A DNA stretch of 64,000 nt from NCBI GenBank assembly GCA_038749595.1, contig JBCDHW010000002.1, positions 337,509-401,508 of the forward strand, read 5' to 3'. Below the pieces are notes generated by a model. It was given only the letters and a program-made list of their open reading frames with translations. It was not told the DNA's origin and searched no databases. Both the position numbers and the translations under genes were made by a program. The DNA comes from Parvularcula sp038749595. GTDB taxonomy: Bacteria > Pseudomonadota > Alphaproteobacteria > Caulobacterales > Parvularculaceae. How positions within the stretch are numbered: the stretch's first letter is position 1; each line of letters starts with the position of its first letter. This document shows positions 52,929 through 60,510 of the stretch, in pieces.

Positions 52929-53155
52929 ACAAACACATCCAGATCCGCGAAGTCCCCGAAGAGCTTCACCGCAAGCTCAAAGAACGCGCCGCCAGCCAAG
53001 GCATGTCCATGAGCGACTACCTCAAGCGCATGATCGAGCAGGACCTCCAACGCCTGAGCTGGGACGAATGGAAAGCGCGAGCCGCCACCAGAAAACCTAT
53101 CGATATCAATGTCGATATGGCGGCCTTGGTCCGCGACGAACGCGATAGCCGGTGA
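52925..53155 (+). CDS. FitA/VapB-like ribbon-helix-helix antitoxin
   Basis: 76 aa. The N-terminal RHH DNA-binding domain (IQIREVPEELHRKLKERAASQGMSMSDYLKRMIE, strand-helix-helix) is followed by a C-terminal tail that would wrap around the toxin. The partner PIN toxin begins at an overlapping GTGA. There is no ribosome site ahead of the ATG, which sits inside a palindromic operator, so translation may be leaderless or weak. Probably represses its own promoter. Confidence 0.88.
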   Translation: MNKHIQIREVPEELHRKLKERAASQGMSMSDYLKRMIEQDLQRLSWDEWKARAATRKPIDINVDMAALVRDERDSR

Positions 53156-53544
53156 TTGTTGTCGATGCGTCCTTGGTGCTCGATCTGGTTGTGCCTGGGC
53201 CCGCTCAAAAGGGCGTCACCAAAGCCATTGGCGCTTTTGGGGCCGCCATGGCTGCACCTGAGCTTATCGACCTCGAAGCTCTTCAGGTCTTGAGGCGCTT
53301 GACCCTCCGGGGCCGGATCAAGGCTGCCGTTGCTGAAGCTTCGCTTCACGAACTGGGGGTTTTGCCGCTCCAACGCTACAGCCACACCGTTCTGGCAAAC
53401 AGGGTCTGGGAGCTGCGGCACAACCTCACCGCCTACGACGCCGCCTACTTCGTCTTAGCGGAGTTCTTGGGCGCTCCCCTTTTCACCCGCGACCGAAAAT
53501 TCACCGAAGTCCCAGGCCACACCGTGGCCATCAACGTGATTTAA
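53152..53544 (+). CDS. VapC/FitB-like PIN-domain toxin
   Basis: 130 aa PIN-fold ribonuclease. The acidic active-site set is visible: Asp5 in VVDAS, Glu42 in IDLEAL, Asp96 in TAYDAAY and Asp114 in FTRDRKF. VapC toxins cut tRNA or rRNA; the target cannot be told. GTG start, overlapping the antitoxin stop. Only 6 bases separate its stop from the first DUF6090-like gene, so the operon seems to continue. Confidence 0.9.
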   Translation: MIVVDASLVLDLVVPGPAQKGVTKAIGAFGAAMAAPELIDLEALQVLRRLTLRGRIKAAVAEASLHELGVLPLQRYSHTVLANRVWELRHNLTAYDAAYFVLAEFLGAPLFTRDRKFTEVPGHTVAINVI

Positions 53545-53550
53545 CGCCCC

Positions 53551-54327
53551 ATGATCCTCCGCAGACTGACAGAACACGTCCGTACCCAGAATTGGCTCGC
53601 CGTCGCGCTCGATTTTCTCATCGTGGTGGTTGGTGTGTTCATCGGTATCCAGGTCTCCAACGAGAACGATGCCCGCGCGGGGCGCCAGCTTGGCGAGAGC
53701 TACATCGAGCGGCTGCGCCACGACCTGAATAAGGACAAAGTGATCAGCACCAATCTCGCCGTCTACTATGCCACCGTGCTCGAGAGTGTTGAGACCACCC
53801 GGCGCCTGCTCCGCGACCCGGAAGCCGACCCCTATCTCCTGGTCATCAACGCCTACCGCGCGAGTGAAATCGCCTACGTTCCCAAGACGGTGGCGACATG
53901 GGAGCAGATCATCTCGTCAGGCCACCTTGGTCTGATCCCCGAGCGCGTTCTCGATAGCGGCATCACGGACTATTTCGCTTTCGACGATAACGAGGGCAGC
54001 TACGAAGCCATGGCCACGTCCCCCTATCGCCAACGTGTACGCATGATTATCCCCGCCGACATCCAGCTCGCCATGCGTCTCGGCTGCAGCGATCTTCGCG
54101 ACAATGTCGGCATCATCCGTGGGCTCGTCCCATTTGATCAATGCAACATCGCCATTGACCCTCAGCAACTTTCCCAGACCGCCGAGGCCCTCCGCTCCGA
54201 TGGTGAACTCGAGATGCTCCTCAACCTGCACTTCTCCGCGGTGACAACCCACCGCATCAGCTTCGTCTCCGGCACCGCCCTGGCAGAAATCGCCATCACC
54301 TCCCTAGGACCACAGCCAAACCCATGA
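53551..54327 (+). CDS. DUF6090-like membrane-anchored protein, paralogue 1
   Basis: 258 aa. A conserved N-terminal module (MILRRLTEHVRTQNWLAVAL, then a membrane helix DFLIVVVGVFIGIQV at about 21-36) precedes a helical, probably periplasmic part starting with a coiled-coil-like ESYIERLRHDLNKDK. A TWEQIISSGHLGLIP segment near 115 is shared in pattern with the other two copies. Two cysteines later (LGCSDL, DQCNIA) could form a disulfide. Start ATG 53551, 6 bases behind the toxin gene; stop overlaps the next gene (ATGA). Function unknown. Confidence 0.85.
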   Translation: MILRRLTEHVRTQNWLAVALDFLIVVVGVFIGIQVSNENDARAGRQLGESYIERLRHDLNKDKVISTNLAVYYATVLESVETTRRLLRDPEADPYLLVINAYRASEIAYVPKTVATWEQIISSGHLGLIPERVLDSGITDYFAFDDNEGSYEAMATSPYRQRVRMIIPADIQLAMRLGCSDLRDNVGIIRGLVPFDQCNIAIDPQQLSQTAEALRSDGELEMLLNLHFSAVTTHRISFVSGTALAEIAITSLGPQPNP

Positions 54328-55094
54328 TCCTCCGCAGCCTCACCGAACACGTCCGTACCCAGAATTGGTTCGCCGTCGGCCTCGACTTTGCAATCGTCGT
54401 GGTCGGTGTCTTTATGGGTATTCAGCTCGGCAACTGGAACGAAGAACGCGCGCGCCAGGCGCAGGAACAGTCGTACCTGATCTTGCTCCACGAAGAGCTG
54501 GTCGAGAATGGTGACAGGTCGAAGCGCCTGCTCGCGTACTACGAGACCGTGACAGCCGCAGCGGAGCGTGGGCTCGCCTACTTGGAAGGCACAGAGGATT
54601 GCGAGACGGGTTGTGAGGCGTTGCTGATTGATTTCTTCCACGCATCGCAGCTTTGGGGGATATCCTTCGACAAAACAGCATTTCTCGAGGCGATCGAACT
54701 GGGGTTTCCGTCAGATAATGCTCTGCGTGAGGAGCTTTTCCTCGCCTATGACTTCACGGACGCTTTCGGACTGATCAACCAGACCTCGCCCCCGTTCCGC
54801 GATACGGTTCGCGAATACTTCACCCCAGGCGCAGCGCGCATCCTATGGAGCGGTTGTTGGGAAGTTGATATCGCCGAGGGGCAAGAAACGCTCAGCCAAG
54901 ATTGCTTGGATGAACTGGTTAAAGTCGACTCCGCGGCAATGCTCCGCGACATGAAAAACGACCCTCGCCTAAGGGGTATGCTCCGCTACTGGATCAACCA
55001 AAATATCATCGCGATGTTCAATTATCCCGCTGTCGCTCAGCGCTCTGACGCAACAGCGGACCTCGTCCTCGCCGAAATTGAGAACGCTCAATGA
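54324..55094 (+). CDS. DUF6090-like membrane-anchored protein, paralogue 2
   Basis: 256 aa. Same N-terminal module (MILRSLTEHVRTQNWFAVGL plus membrane helix), followed by GNWNEERARQAQEQSYLILL. The periplasmic part has diverged from its neighbours and carries a CETGC pair near 94-98 and later SGCWEVD / QDCLDE cysteines, again fit for disulfides outside the cytoplasm. The AFLEAIELGFPSD segment takes the place of the TWEQIISSG motif of paralogue 1. ATGA overlaps at both ends. Function unknown. Confidence 0.85.
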   Translation: MILRSLTEHVRTQNWFAVGLDFAIVVVGVFMGIQLGNWNEERARQAQEQSYLILLHEELVENGDRSKRLLAYYETVTAAAERGLAYLEGTEDCETGCEALLIDFFHASQLWGISFDKTAFLEAIELGFPSDNALREELFLAYDFTDAFGLINQTSPPFRDTVREYFTPGAARILWSGCWEVDIAEGQETLSQDCLDELVKVDSAAMLRDMKNDPRLRGMLRYWINQNIIAMFNYPAVAQRSDATADLVLAEIENAQ

Positions 55095-55894
55095 TCCTCC
55101 GCCGTCTGACAGAACACGTCCGTACCCAGAACTGGTTCGCGGTCGCCCTCGACTTCTTCATCGTCGTGCTCGGTGTTTTCATTGGTTTGCAAGTGCAAGA
55201 GTGGAGTCTTGCGCGGCAGGAACAGGCCCAACGCGCTTCCATCATCGCCAGTCTTATGGCCGATATCCAATCAGACCGCGACGAAATGCAGTCGGCGCTG
55301 GATCGCCTCCAGCTGTCGGTGAGCGCGGCCCGCTACGTTCTCGAGGAGGTGGGCGAGCCCGCATCAGGCGGCACGATCGTCAGTGTCTCTCTCTACACGA
55401 TCGACATCGACAGCGGCGTGGTTCCCTTCCCACCTGAAGTGCCGATTGGTGACGAGGTCCGCCCATTCTTATGGTCGACACTAGTCTTCTCGACCTACCC
55501 TACCGCAGCACTCTCCGCCTACGAAGCACTTGTGAACACCGGTAAACTCGAACTGATCGCGAGCGATGCGCTGATCCGAGAGCTCCAAACTTATCGCCAG
55601 CTTTGGGTTGGCCTCGAAGCGGCCCAGGCAGGGTCTCTACGCCCTCTTCGCCACGATGCGCTGTTCACCGGTCACAAATACGGGCTGGCACCGTTCACCG
55701 AGACCGACGAGCAAGCACTCTTGCGAAAGGTCTCCGAGAACCCCGAACTCCGCGCCACAATCCAAACCGTGATGCACTATAATGCCCTGCGCTATCGGCA
55801 AATCTCAGCGATCGACAGAAATGCCGCGCATCTGCTCGACGAACTGGGCGCGCGCACCCCTTCACAAACCCGCTCACCGTCACCAAATGGATGA
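55091..55894 (+). CDS. DUF6090-like membrane-anchored protein, paralogue 3
   Basis: 267 aa. The N-terminal module is almost the same again (MILRRLTEHVRTQNWFAVAL plus helix DFFIVVLGVFIGLQV). The outer part has no cysteines and a longer central loop (DIDSGVVPFPPEVP). AYEALVNTGKLELI is the shared segment. Its end is 68 bases before the rpoH start. Last gene of the apparent five-gene unit beginning at vapB. Function unknown. Confidence 0.85.
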   Translation: MILRRLTEHVRTQNWFAVALDFFIVVLGVFIGLQVQEWSLARQEQAQRASIIASLMADIQSDRDEMQSALDRLQLSVSAARYVLEEVGEPASGGTIVSVSLYTIDIDSGVVPFPPEVPIGDEVRPFLWSTLVFSTYPTAALSAYEALVNTGKLELIASDALIRELQTYRQLWVGLEAAQAGSLRPLRHDALFTGHKYGLAPFTETDEQALLRKVSENPELRATIQTVMHYNALRYRQISAIDRNAAHLLDELGARTPSQTRSPSPNG

Positions 55895-55962
55895 TTGTAG
55901 CGAAGGAATGGGGGCGGCACCCCTGTGCCCGGCGTTGCGTTTCCAATCCGCGAGGACGAGTT

Positions 55963-56877
55963 ATGGCCAGCACGAACCTGACCACCACCACCGGTGCGCC
56001 GCTCACCCCTGAGGGCGGCCTCTCCCGCTATCTGTCTGAAATCCGCAAGTTTCCTATGCTGGAGAAGGACGAAGAGTACATGCTCGCCAAGCGTTTCTTG
56101 GAGCATGACGACCCTGGCGCTGCGAAAAAGCTGATCACCTCCCACCTGCGCCTCGTGGCGAAAATCGCCATGGGCTACCGCGGCTATGGCCTGCCCACGG
56201 GCGAGGTCATCTCCGAAGGCAATGTCGGCCTGATGCAGGCGGTGAAGAAGTTCGACCCCGAGAAAGGCTTCCGCCTCTCCACCTACGCCATGTGGTGGAT
56301 CCGCGCCGCGATCCAGGAATACATCCTGCGCTCCTGGAGCCTGGTGAAGATCGGCACGACCGCCGCGCAGAAAAAGCTGTTCTTCAACCTCCGTAAGCTG
56401 AAGGGTCAGATCGACGCCGTCGACGAAGGCGACCTCAAGCCCGCCGAGGTTGAGCACATCGCCACCAAGCTCGGCGTCAGCCACGATGACGTGGTGCAGA
56501 TGAACCGGCGCATGGCGGGCGGCGACAATTCCCTCAACTCGCCCATGCGCGGCGATGGCGAGGGCACGGCCGAGTGGCAAGACTGGCTGGTCGACGAGAA
56601 CGCAGTGAACGCCGAGACCCAGCTCGCCCAGGACGACGAGTTCGAGACCCGGATGAACCTCCTCCAACAGGCGATGGGCGACCTCAACGAGCGGGAGCAG
56701 CACATCCTCACCGAACGTCGGCTTACGGAGGAACCCAAAACCCTCGAAGAGCTGTCCACGGAATATAACGTCAGCCGCGAACGCATCCGCCAAATCGAAG
56801 TCCGCGCCTTCGAGAAGCTGCAAAAAGCCATGAAGAAGCTCGACAAGGAACTGCGGTCGGGCGGTAGCGCGAGCTAG
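55963..56877 (+). CDS. rpoH: RNA polymerase sigma factor RpoH (sigma-32)
   Basis: 304 aa heat-shock sigma factor. Region 2 (LITSHLRLVAKIAMGYRGYGLP, EGNVGLMQAVKKFDPEKGFRLSTYAMWWIRAAIQEYI), the RpoH box QKKLFFNLRKLK and region 4 (TLEELSTEYNVSRERIRQIE) are all present. The ATG at 55963 follows GAGGACGAG. An in-frame ATG at 55891, overlapping the upstream stop, would add 24 residues with no family support. The insert upstream probably changed its promoter context compared with relatives that have rluD next door. Confidence 0.97.
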   Translation: MASTNLTTTTGAPLTPEGGLSRYLSEIRKFPMLEKDEEYMLAKRFLEHDDPGAAKKLITSHLRLVAKIAMGYRGYGLPTGEVISEGNVGLMQAVKKFDPEKGFRLSTYAMWWIRAAIQEYILRSWSLVKIGTTAAQKKLFFNLRKLKGQIDAVDEGDLKPAEVEHIATKLGVSHDDVVQMNRRMAGGDNSLNSPMRGDGEGTAEWQDWLVDENAVNAETQLAQDDEFETRMNLLQQAMGDLNEREQHILTERRLTEEPKTLEELSTEYNVSRERIRQIEVRAFEKLQKAMKKLDKELRSGGSAS

Positions 56878-56879
56878 AG

Positions 56880-56930
56880 CCTCTCCCTTGGGAGAGGCCA
56901 GCGAGGCAACGCCGAGCGGGTGAGGGGGCC
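56880..56930. repeat. Palindromic intergenic repeat after rpoH
   Basis: CCTCTCCC-TT-GGGAGAGG (56880-56897) is a perfect 8-bp hairpin followed by GCCAGCGAGGCAACGCCGAG and GGGTGAGGGGG. Similar CCTCTCCC/GGGTGAGGG elements are scattered between genes in many alphaproteobacteria. It may also act as a weak rpoH terminator. Confidence 0.55.
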
Positions 56931-56980
56931 TGCAAAAAGCACCCCCGCCCAATCCGTCCGTACACGTCCTGCCGTCCGCC

Positions 56981-57012
56981 CCTGGGTCCCGGCTCTCCGG
57001 CCGGGATGACGA
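56981..57012. repeat. REP-like palindrome, left copy
   Basis: TCCCGGC (56987-56993) pairs with GCCGGGA (57000-57006), flanked by CCTGGG and TGACG. The unit is the reverse complement in type of the copy at 58652, on the other side of the pentapeptide-like gene. Confidence 0.6.
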
Positions 57013-57094
57013 CCGCGAGCGAACTGCAAAACCTCCTCCCCAAGCTGAACCACCCCGCCTAAGCTCCTCAAACCGCAAGGCAAAGAGGACCAAA

Positions 57095-58648
57095 GTGCCC
57101 GAAAAAACCGCCGAACAGCTAGAAAAAGAATGGTGGGACCGCTGGTGGGCGGAGGATTGGTCCTGGGACGGGCTGGCCGACAAAACCGTCGAGATCGGCA
57201 GCAATCTCGGTCTCCAAGAATACTGGAGCAACGAAAAGGACAACCTCTTCCCGAATCCAGAGGGGACCGAGCATTATACCCGCTTCCACCTGCCCTTCGC
57301 GTGGCAGGATGGCAGACCTACGGAAAAAGCATCGTGGTCGGACGAACAGCATCAGGCTCTTGCCGATGACCTTGCAGCAATCCTGGAGAACCATCGCGGT
57401 ACGGACAATCCGGCGATGTTTCACGGCGTCGTTCTTAAGATCGTCCCCAAGATGCCCGAGGTGTCAAATGACGAGGATGCGTCGGACGAGCGGCACCCGG
57501 CCTCTGTGATCTTCGATGACGCATGGTTAAGGGCTAGAACCACATGGTCAACCCAAGTGTTCGCTAACGCCTCGTTCGACCGCGCCACGTTCTCGGGTCA
57601 GGCCTCGTTCACCAGCGCCACGTTCTCGGGTGAGGCCTCGTTCTACCGCGCCACGTTCTCGGGTCAGGCCTTGTTCTACCGCGCCACGTTCTCAGGTCAG
57701 GCGTTTTTCGTCAGCGCCACGTTCTCGGGTGAGGCCTCGTTCGGCAGCACCACGTTCGAGATAGGCGACGAGCGCCGCGCGCGTCTCAGCTTTCGCGATG
57801 CCACCTTCGCCGAAAACGTGGAATTCCGACCTTATGCTTTCCCCGTGGAACCTGCCTACGCCGCCAAGGCGTTCAGCGGCGCGAAGTTTGAACTGCGCGC
57901 AGACTTCGACTCCAAGGCGTTTTTCGCGCCCGCTGCATTCGATGGAGCCATCCTGGAACGAAGCCTTCGTCTTTACAAGGATCACATCGACAGGCCAGGC
58001 CGGGCCACACCGCCGAAAATGAAGGAGGTGGTGGAAAAGGCGTGCACCGACGGATTGGGGGACAAAGACGACGTCCTCCGCTCTATCGCCGACGGCGCCC
58101 GCACCCTGCAAAAGGCCATGGCCGACGCCCGCCACAACGACGCCGAACAGCTCTTCCACCGGCTTGAGGTGATGGCGCGGCAAGCACGCCGAAAGTGGTG
58201 GGCCCCGCGGCGGTGGCTGACTTCCATCTACGCACAAACCTCCGATTACGGAGGGTCGATCGGACGGCCCCTAGCGAGCGTTTTCAGCGTGTGGCTTGTC
58301 CTCGCGGTCACCTTCTGGTTCTGGCATGCCAAACCATCCCCCACCTGCGAAGGCGAACCACTAGAGTGTGCTTGGATTGCGCGCTTTGATGACTTCGAAG
58401 CTGCCGCCACCTTCTCGGCCCGGAACGTTTTTCGGCCGTTTCACGTATGGTCGGTGACGCCTCGGAGCTTTGAGTCGTTTGACCAACAGCTCTTGTTCAG
58501 ACCCGCGCTCGCCAACAATCCAAACACGGAACAACAGATACGCCCGCGTTTGCTCGTCCGCATTGTCTCCACGGTGCAGTCCTTCTTCTCGGTGATCATG
58601 CTGTTCCTCACCGTGCTCGCCGCGCGCCGCTACTACCAGCTCTCCTAA
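57095..58648 (+). CDS. Pentapeptide-like repeat protein with C-terminal membrane helices
   Basis: 517 aa. N-terminal ~150 residues are Trp-rich and acidic. Residues ~160-220 hold five repeats of 11 residues (ATFSGQASFxx type) with Phe every 5/6 residues, a variant of the pentapeptide right-handed beta-helix. Then comes a charged helical part (QLFHRLEVMARQARRKWW) and two membrane helices near the C-terminus (VFSVWLVLAVTFWFW and VIMLFLTVLAARR). GTG start behind AGAGGA. Flanked by inverted REP elements. Function unknown; it may sense or scaffold at the membrane. Confidence 0.82.
   Translation: MPEKTAEQLEKEWWDRWWAEDWSWDGLADKTVEIGSNLGLQEYWSNEKDNLFPNPEGTEHYTRFHLPFAWQDGRPTEKASWSDEQHQALADDLAAILENHRGTDNPAMFHGVVLKIVPKMPEVSNDEDASDERHPASVIFDDAWLRARTTWSTQVFANASFDRATFSGQASFTSATFSGEASFYRATFSGQALFYRATFSGQAFFVSATFSGEASFGSTTFEIGDERRARLSFRDATFAENVEFRPYAFPVEPAYAAKAFSGAKFELRADFDSKAFFAPAAFDGAILERSLRLYKDHIDRPGRATPPKMKEVVEKACTDGLGDKDDVLRSIADGARTLQKAMADARHNDAEQLFHRLEVMARQARRKWWAPRRWLTSIYAQTSDYGGSIGRPLASVFSVWLVLAVTFWFWHAKPSPTCEGEPLECAWIARFDDFEAAATFSARNVFRPFHVWSVTPRSFESFDQQLLFRPALANNPNTEQQIRPRLLVRIVSTVQSFFSVIMLFLTVLAARRYYQLS
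57584..57748 (+). repeat. 33-bp tandem repeat, five copies, in frame
   Basis: Five units of 33 bases, each beginning GCCACGTTCTC(G/A)GGT, lie inside the pentapeptide-like gene and encode 11-residue repeats. The high DNA identity between copies suggests recent expansion, so copy number may vary between strains. Confidence 0.85.
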
Positions 58649-58651
58649 CCG

Positions 58652-58692
58652 CGTCATCCCGGAAAGCCGGTAGGCTTATCCGGGACCCATGG
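58652..58692. repeat. REP-like palindrome, right copy
   Basis: TCCCGG ... CCGGGA with an inner AAGCC/GGCTT pair makes a long imperfect hairpin, flanked by CGTCA and CCCATGG. Its arms (GTCATCCCGG, CCGGGACCCA) are those of the left copy at 56981 in inverted order. Confidence 0.65.
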
Positions 58693-58770
58693 ACGGGCGC
58701 TCCCGCCCCTCGGTCGGGATAACGGCGCGCCGTTTATCCCCCCGGCCCCCGCCCATGCTAAACCACCCTC

Positions 58771-58965
58771 GCGCGGTGAGGCGTTGGGTGCTTGGGTACC
58801 GTCTCCTTGTGACCTTGCCGCTCAAGGGTCCTCCGCGGGGATGGTTGTCCGCCCCCTGATGGTCCTTCGTAGGCGTGAGCTTTAAGTTAGGCCGTCTACG
58901 GAGAGTGGGGAGCCTTGATGTCCCTGGCGGGGAGGCGGTGGAACGCCTTTACGCTGCGGCTTTTG
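58771..58965 (+). ncRNA. Possible structured RNA (rod-like, 6S-like size)
   Basis: Complementary blocks are nested in order: AGGCGTT (58779-58785) with AACGCCT (58942-58948); ACCGTCTCC (58798-58806) with GGAGGCGGT (58931-58939); CCGC-TCAAGG (58818-58827) with CCTTGA (58913-58918) and GCGG (58927-58930), leaving an 8-base bulge; CTCCG (58831-58835) with CGGAG (58899-58903). This gives a rod of about 170 nt, the size of 6S RNA. A weak -10 (TGCTAA, about 58756) precedes it. Strand and identity are inference; I cannot match it to a known RNA by eye. Confidence 0.3.
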
Positions 58966-59055
58966 CACCACTATCCTTTCGCTGCGGCGACCCGCCAGGG
59001 CGGCCCCATCGATCATGCGTCACCGTCGCAGGGAGGCCCCTCGCGTGGGGGATCG

Positions 59056-59670
59056 TCAGTGCACGATGACGTTCGGCAGCTCGTCCTCGTCGTCGATGCG
59101 CGGCGGAAGATCCGTCTCCAGAAGATCAGCGACGGTTTTGACGGCTTCTTCCAGCCCCGTCAGGGCATTACCGCTTTTCATCTTCTCCGCGATCGTGTCG
59201 GCAAGATCCGCCCAGGCCTCTTCGGGCACCGCCGCGGCGGCGCCGTCGTCATAGAGGACCTGCACCCGGTGCTCCCGCACCGCGACGAAGAGGAGGACCG
59301 CCGCCCGGCCCTTGGTGCGCCGCAGGCCATGGCCGAAAAACTCCGCCCGCGCCGCCGCCTCAACATCGCGGCTGATCCGTTCCGCCCCGACGATAAATCG
59401 GCCTACGGAGAAAAATGGCAGGCCAATCGCTAGCGCAATGAAGAGCGCGATCTGCCCGATCCAAATCCAAAAGGCCGGAATGGCCGTGAACGGAAGAAGT
59501 GCCGCTGGCAAAGCGATCGCGCCAATCGCCGCGATCAACACCTCGACCATGCGATAGTCCGTGACCCCGCGCATGATCATCACCACGATCTCCGCGCTGG
59601 TGCGTTTTTCGGCCGTGGCCACAGCGCTCTGTAGGCGCGCCTGGCCGTCTTCCGTCAAGACATCTACCAT
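59056..59670 (-). CDS. TPM-domain membrane protein (second TPM gene)
   Basis: 204 aa. The N-terminal half has a TPM-like start (LQSAVATAEKRTSAEIVVMIMRGV) with two membrane helices inserted (ALPAALLPFTAIPAFWIWIG and ALFIALAIGLPFF), and the second half continues the TPM fold (GRAAVLLFVAVREHRVQVLYDDG). TPM proteins are phosphatase-like or membrane-protein-maturation helpers. Overlaps the end of the upstream TPM gene by 7 bases. Third gene of the lemA operon. Confidence 0.85.
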   Translation of the reverse strand: MVDVLTEDGQARLQSAVATAEKRTSAEIVVMIMRGVTDYRMVEVLIAAIGAIALPAALLPFTAIPAFWIWIGQIALFIALAIGLPFFSVGRFIVGAERISRDVEAAARAEFFGHGLRRTKGRAAVLLFVAVREHRVQVLYDDGAAAAVPEEAWADLADTIAEKMKSGNALTGLEEAVKTVADLLETDLPPRIDDEDELPNVIVH

Positions 59671-60503
59671 GAGCCTGAGGCTCCTCCTCCGCCGAAACTT
59701 CCTCCACCTCCGGAGAAACCGCCCCCGAAGCCGCCGCCTCCGCTAAAGCCGCCTGAGGAGAACCCGCCTCCCCGGCGACCGGCTTGGCTCATTTGCGAGG
59801 CAATCATCCACGCCAGCGCGTTTGATGTTACACTGCCATGACGGCGCTGATAGGCGTCGGAGTCAAAGATCACCCCGCTTCTCCGCCTAAGGACCATTGG
59901 TAGGACAAACATCAGAAGGAAGAAGATCAGAGGCCAGGGAACTCCGTCTTCACCCTCGGCGACCGGGCGGTTGCCCGCCCGTTGACGCCGGTCCATCCAT
60001 TCCTCCGTCTGCCCCTCAAGCACGGCCAGGATGCCATCGAGACCGCGGGTGACACCGGCATCAAAATCGCCTTGCCGAAACGCAGGGACAATGCCGCGGT
60101 TGATGATCACGCTGCTCGCGGCGTCCGTCAGTGTGCCCTCAAGACCATATCCCACCTCAATGCGCACCTGCCGGTCATTCGGCGCAACGATAAGGAGGAT
60201 GCCGTTGTTCAGCGACGTGGTCGCTTCGCCCTCGGTCTGGCCCACGCCGATGCCCCATTCCCGGCCGAGGCGGTAGCCATAGTCTTCGATCGACAGGTTG
60301 CCGAGGGACTGGACCGTGACGATGACGATTTGGTCCGAGGACGTCTCCTCCCACGCGGCGAGACGCGCGCTGAGCGCCGCCTCGGTCGCGGTGGAGAGCA
60401 CACGCGCATCATCCACCACCCGTCCTGTCAGCTTGGGAAAGTCCTGGGCAACAGCTGCCGGTATGCTGATGATCAGGACAAAGACAGAAAGGACGAGGCG
60501 CAT
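59664..60503 (-). CDS. YgcG-like TPM-domain exported protein
   Basis: 279 aa. Signal peptide (MRLVLSVFVLIISIPAAVAQ), TPM domain (LTGRVVDDARVLS through RIEVGYGLEGTLTDAASS), one membrane helix (WPLIFFLLMFVLPMVL) and a Gly/Ser/Phe-rich tail (GGFSSGGFSGGGG type) ending GASGSW. This layout is typical of the partner of LemA. ATG at 60503, 7 bases after the lemA stop; the longer frame to 60854 overlaps lemA. Confidence 0.9.
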   Translation of the reverse strand: MRLVLSVFVLIISIPAAVAQDFPKLTGRVVDDARVLSTATEAALSARLAAWEETSSDQIVIVTVQSLGNLSIEDYGYRLGREWGIGVGQTEGEATTSLNNGILLIVAPNDRQVRIEVGYGLEGTLTDAASSVIINRGIVPAFRQGDFDAGVTRGLDGILAVLEGQTEEWMDRRQRAGNRPVAEGEDGVPWPLIFFLLMFVLPMVLRRRSGVIFDSDAYQRRHGSVTSNALAWMIASQMSQAGRRGGGFSSGGFSGGGGFGGGFSGGGGSFGGGGASGSW

Positions 60504-60510
60504 CGCGGCG

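Larger units (their letters stand above)
58649..59055. other. Intergenic region with REP copy and possible RNA
   Basis: 407 bases between the pentapeptide-like gene and a convergent TPM gene. It holds the right REP copy (58652-58692) and a stretch (58771-58965) that can fold into a long rod and may be an RNA gene. Short frames here are not protein-like. Confidence 0.5.

Noticed and set aside
55891..55962. N-terminal extension of RpoH from the ATG overlapping the third DUF6090-like gene
   Set aside because: The extra 24 residues are not family-like, and the ATG at 55963 has a good ribosome site.
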